NCBI GenBank assembly: GCA_964017235.1 | Contig: OZ024929.1 | Coordinates: 110,779,793-110,843,792 of the forward strand | Direction: 5' to 3' | From: Sabellastarte sp. h YS-2021 | Taxonomy: Eukaryota > Annelida > Polychaeta > Sabellida > Sabellidae | Length of the DNA: 64,000 bases | Part shown: piece after piece, positions 61,613-64,000 of the stretch | Layout of the letters: every line of letters begins with the position of its first letter | Position numbering within the stretch: the first letter of the stretch is position 1 | Notes under the pieces: model-generated | What the model saw: the letters and a program-made list of their open reading frames with translations, nothing else | What the model was told of the DNA's origin: nothing | The model's database searches: none | Position numbers and translations under genes: made by a program

Positions 61613-64000
61613 ATCTCCCGCCATATAAATTAGATGTACTAAAGATAACATATTTTAACAAGGTGCTCTAAATGTAATACTTTTCAAGTTATAATTGATT
61701 TATTGCATGATTTCATGAATTTTAATGCATTAAAAATTATTTTAAAAATTCATTAAAAAAATTTAGCATGTGAAAGCTCTCCAAAATGTAGGTAAATGAG
61801 TTATTCGAGAAATATTGGCTATCTGCAATACTTTTAGTGATAATAGGCAGTTACTCATTTTGAGTAGGTGAGTAATTAGCTACGGATCTGAAAATTCACT
61901 AATTGAAAGCTCTCCAAAATGTATGTGAATGAGTTATTTCAGAAATACTGGCTATCTGCAATACTTCTAGAGATAATTCGCATTTACTCATTTTGAGTAG
62001 GTGAATAATTAACTACGGGTGTGAAACTTCACCAAGTGAAAGCTCTCCCAAAAGTAGGTGAATGAGTTATTTGAGAAAAATTGGCTATCTGCAATACTTT
62101 TAGAGATAATTCACATTTACTCATTTTCAGTAGGTGAGTAATTAGCTACAGGTCTGGAACTTCACCATGAGAAAGCCCTCCCAAAAGTAGATGAATGAGT
62201 TATTTGATAAAAATTGGATATCCGCAATACTTTTAGAGATAATTCACATTTACTCATTTTGAGTAGGTGAATAATTAGCTACGGGTCTGGAACCTGACCA
62301 AGTAAAAGCTCTCCCAAAAGTAGGTGAATGAGTTATTTGAGAAAAATTGGCTATCTGCAATACTTTTACAGATAATTCACATTTACTCATTTCGAGTAGG
62401 TGAGTAATTAGCTACGGGTCGGGAAATTCACCATGTGAAAGCTGTCCCAAAAGTAGATGAACGAGTAATTTGATAAAAATTGGATACCCGCAATACTTTT
62501 AGAGATAATTAGCATTTACTCATTTTGAGGAGGTGAATAATTAGCTATGGCTCTGAAAATTCACCAAGTGAAAGCTCTCCCAAAAGTAGGTGAATGAGTT
62601 ATTTGATAAAAATTGGCTGTCTGCAATACTTTTAGAGATAATTCACATTTACTCATTTTCAGTAGGTGAGTAATTAGCTACGGGTCTGGAACTTCACCAG
62701 GTGAAAGCCCTCCCAAAAGTAGATGAATGAGTTATTTGATAAAAATTGGATATCCGCAGTATATTTAGAGATAATTCACATTTACTCATTTTGAGTAGGT
62801 GAATAATTAGCTACGGGTCTGAAACTTCACCAAGTGAAAGCTCTTCCAAAAGTAGGTGAATGAGTTATTTAAGAAAAATTGGATATCCCCAATACTTTTA
62901 GGGATAATTCACATTTACTCATTTTGAGTAGGTGAGTAATTAGCTATGGGTCTGGAACTTCACCATGTGAAAGCTCTCCCAAAAGTAGATGAATGAGTTA
63001 TTTGATAAAAATTGGATATCCGCAATACTTTTAGAGATAATTATCATTTACTCATTTTGAGTAGGTGAATAATTAGGTACGAGTCTGAAACTTCACCATG
63101 TGAAAGCTCTCCCAAAAGTAGATGAAGCAGTTATTTGAGAAAAATTATGTCATTATTTTGCCACAAATAAGAAAATAGCTATTACTCACTTATGGCATGC
63201 AATAGAACCCCAAACTATATGCATTTACCCTACAGTCACAATTTCAAAGTAGGTATTACTCGGCTATCCAATGTGCAATAGGTCTGAAACTTTACTATGT
63301 GATAGGTTATCAAAAACTAGATGAATAACATATTTGAAAATATTTCCCTAACTTTAATACTTTTGAAGGTATTTGACATTTACTTATGTTGTTATTTTGC
63401 TACAAATAAGAAAATAGCTATTACTCACTTATGGCATCCAATACAACCCCAAAATATATACCATCTTATAGTTAAGGACAAAGTAGCTGAACAACATATT
63501 TGAAGAAAAAGCTGTAACTGCAATAGTTTTGGAGTTACAATGGATTTACTCAACAGTCACAATTTCAAAGTAGCTATTACTTAGCTATGCAATGTGCAAC
63601 AGGTCTGAAACTTTACTATGTGATAGCTTACAAAAAAGTAGATGAATGACATATTTGAAAAGAATTCCGTAACTTTAATACTTCTGAAGATATTTGACAT
63701 TTACTTATGTCATTATCTTGCTACTAATAAGAAAATAGCTATTACTCACTTATGGCATGCAATAGAACCCCAAACTACATGCCAGCTTATAGCTATGGAC
63801 AAAGTAGCTGAACAACATATTTGAAGAAAAAGCTGTAACTGCAATAGTTTTGGAGTTACAATGGATTTACTCAACTGTAGAATTTCAAAGTAGCTATTAC
63901 TCAGCTATCCAATGTGCAACAGATCTGAAATTTTACTATGTGATAGCTTACAAAAAAGTAGATGAATGACATATTTGAAAAGAATTCCGTAACTTTAATA
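61613..64000 (-). repeat. ~155-bp satellite array (satellite 2, copy III), running off the window
   Basis: It starts beside a TTATCTCCCGCC half-hairpin. About nine units of TCACATTTACTCATTTTGAG, TAGGTGAATAATTAGCTACG and AAAGCTCTCCCAAAAGTAGG follow to ~63150. From there units are of a second type (AGCTATTACTCACTTATGGC, GAACAACATATTTGA, TTTTGGAGTTACAATGG), closer to copy II. Open frames at 63321-63824 are repeat by-products. Confidence 0.92.

Overview
The window is AT-rich eukaryotic DNA with introns, tandem satellites and nested retroelements. It has no bacterial-type operons, CRISPR or rRNA. A tRNA-derived SINE with a mollusc-type body, DIRS-like tyrosine-recombinase retrotransposons and many ~155-bp satellites suggest a lophotrochozoan, most likely a mollusc. 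That placement is an inference.

Most of the coding capacity is mobile. Four DIRS-like elements lie on the + strand: A (4415-10672), B (12629-~18340), C (23283-29330) and D (43450-49834). A, C and D keep both inverted terminal repeats plus the internal complementary region (ICR) that joins copies of the two outer ends, the structural signature of DIRS elements. B has lost its right end. A and C form one family, B and D another. Only D is open throughout (gag, RT/RNase H/Dam-like, tyrosine recombinase). A has lost its RT but keeps an open recombinase. B and C are pseudogenes with damaged catalytic boxes. All visible insertion junctions carry TTTT or TTT, and all four copies carry an A-rich/G-run purine tract between the recombinase and the ICR position.

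D sits inside the pol gene of a Ty3/gypsy LTR element (39246-55498), splitting RT from RNase H. The gypsy LTRs are both 578 bp and I find one difference between them. Its 3' part also carries a ~600-bp duplication, one copy of which holds a pogo/Tigger-type MITE, so several rearrangements followed a recent insertion. Element A lies inside remnants of an older DIRS copy.

The rest is satellite and sparse host sequence. A ~155-bp satellite superfamily occurs in several places (1790-2670, 10840-11000, 19690-21140, 61640-64000), beside ~157-bp (200-1320), ~147-bp (11080-11690 and 19010-19570) and ~350-bp (37010-38990) arrays. Two host genes on the - strand are visible only as 3' exons with good splice sites and matching phases: one at 36261-36918 and one at 57705-60649, the latter looking like a tyrosine-containing tail. 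Neither is identified.
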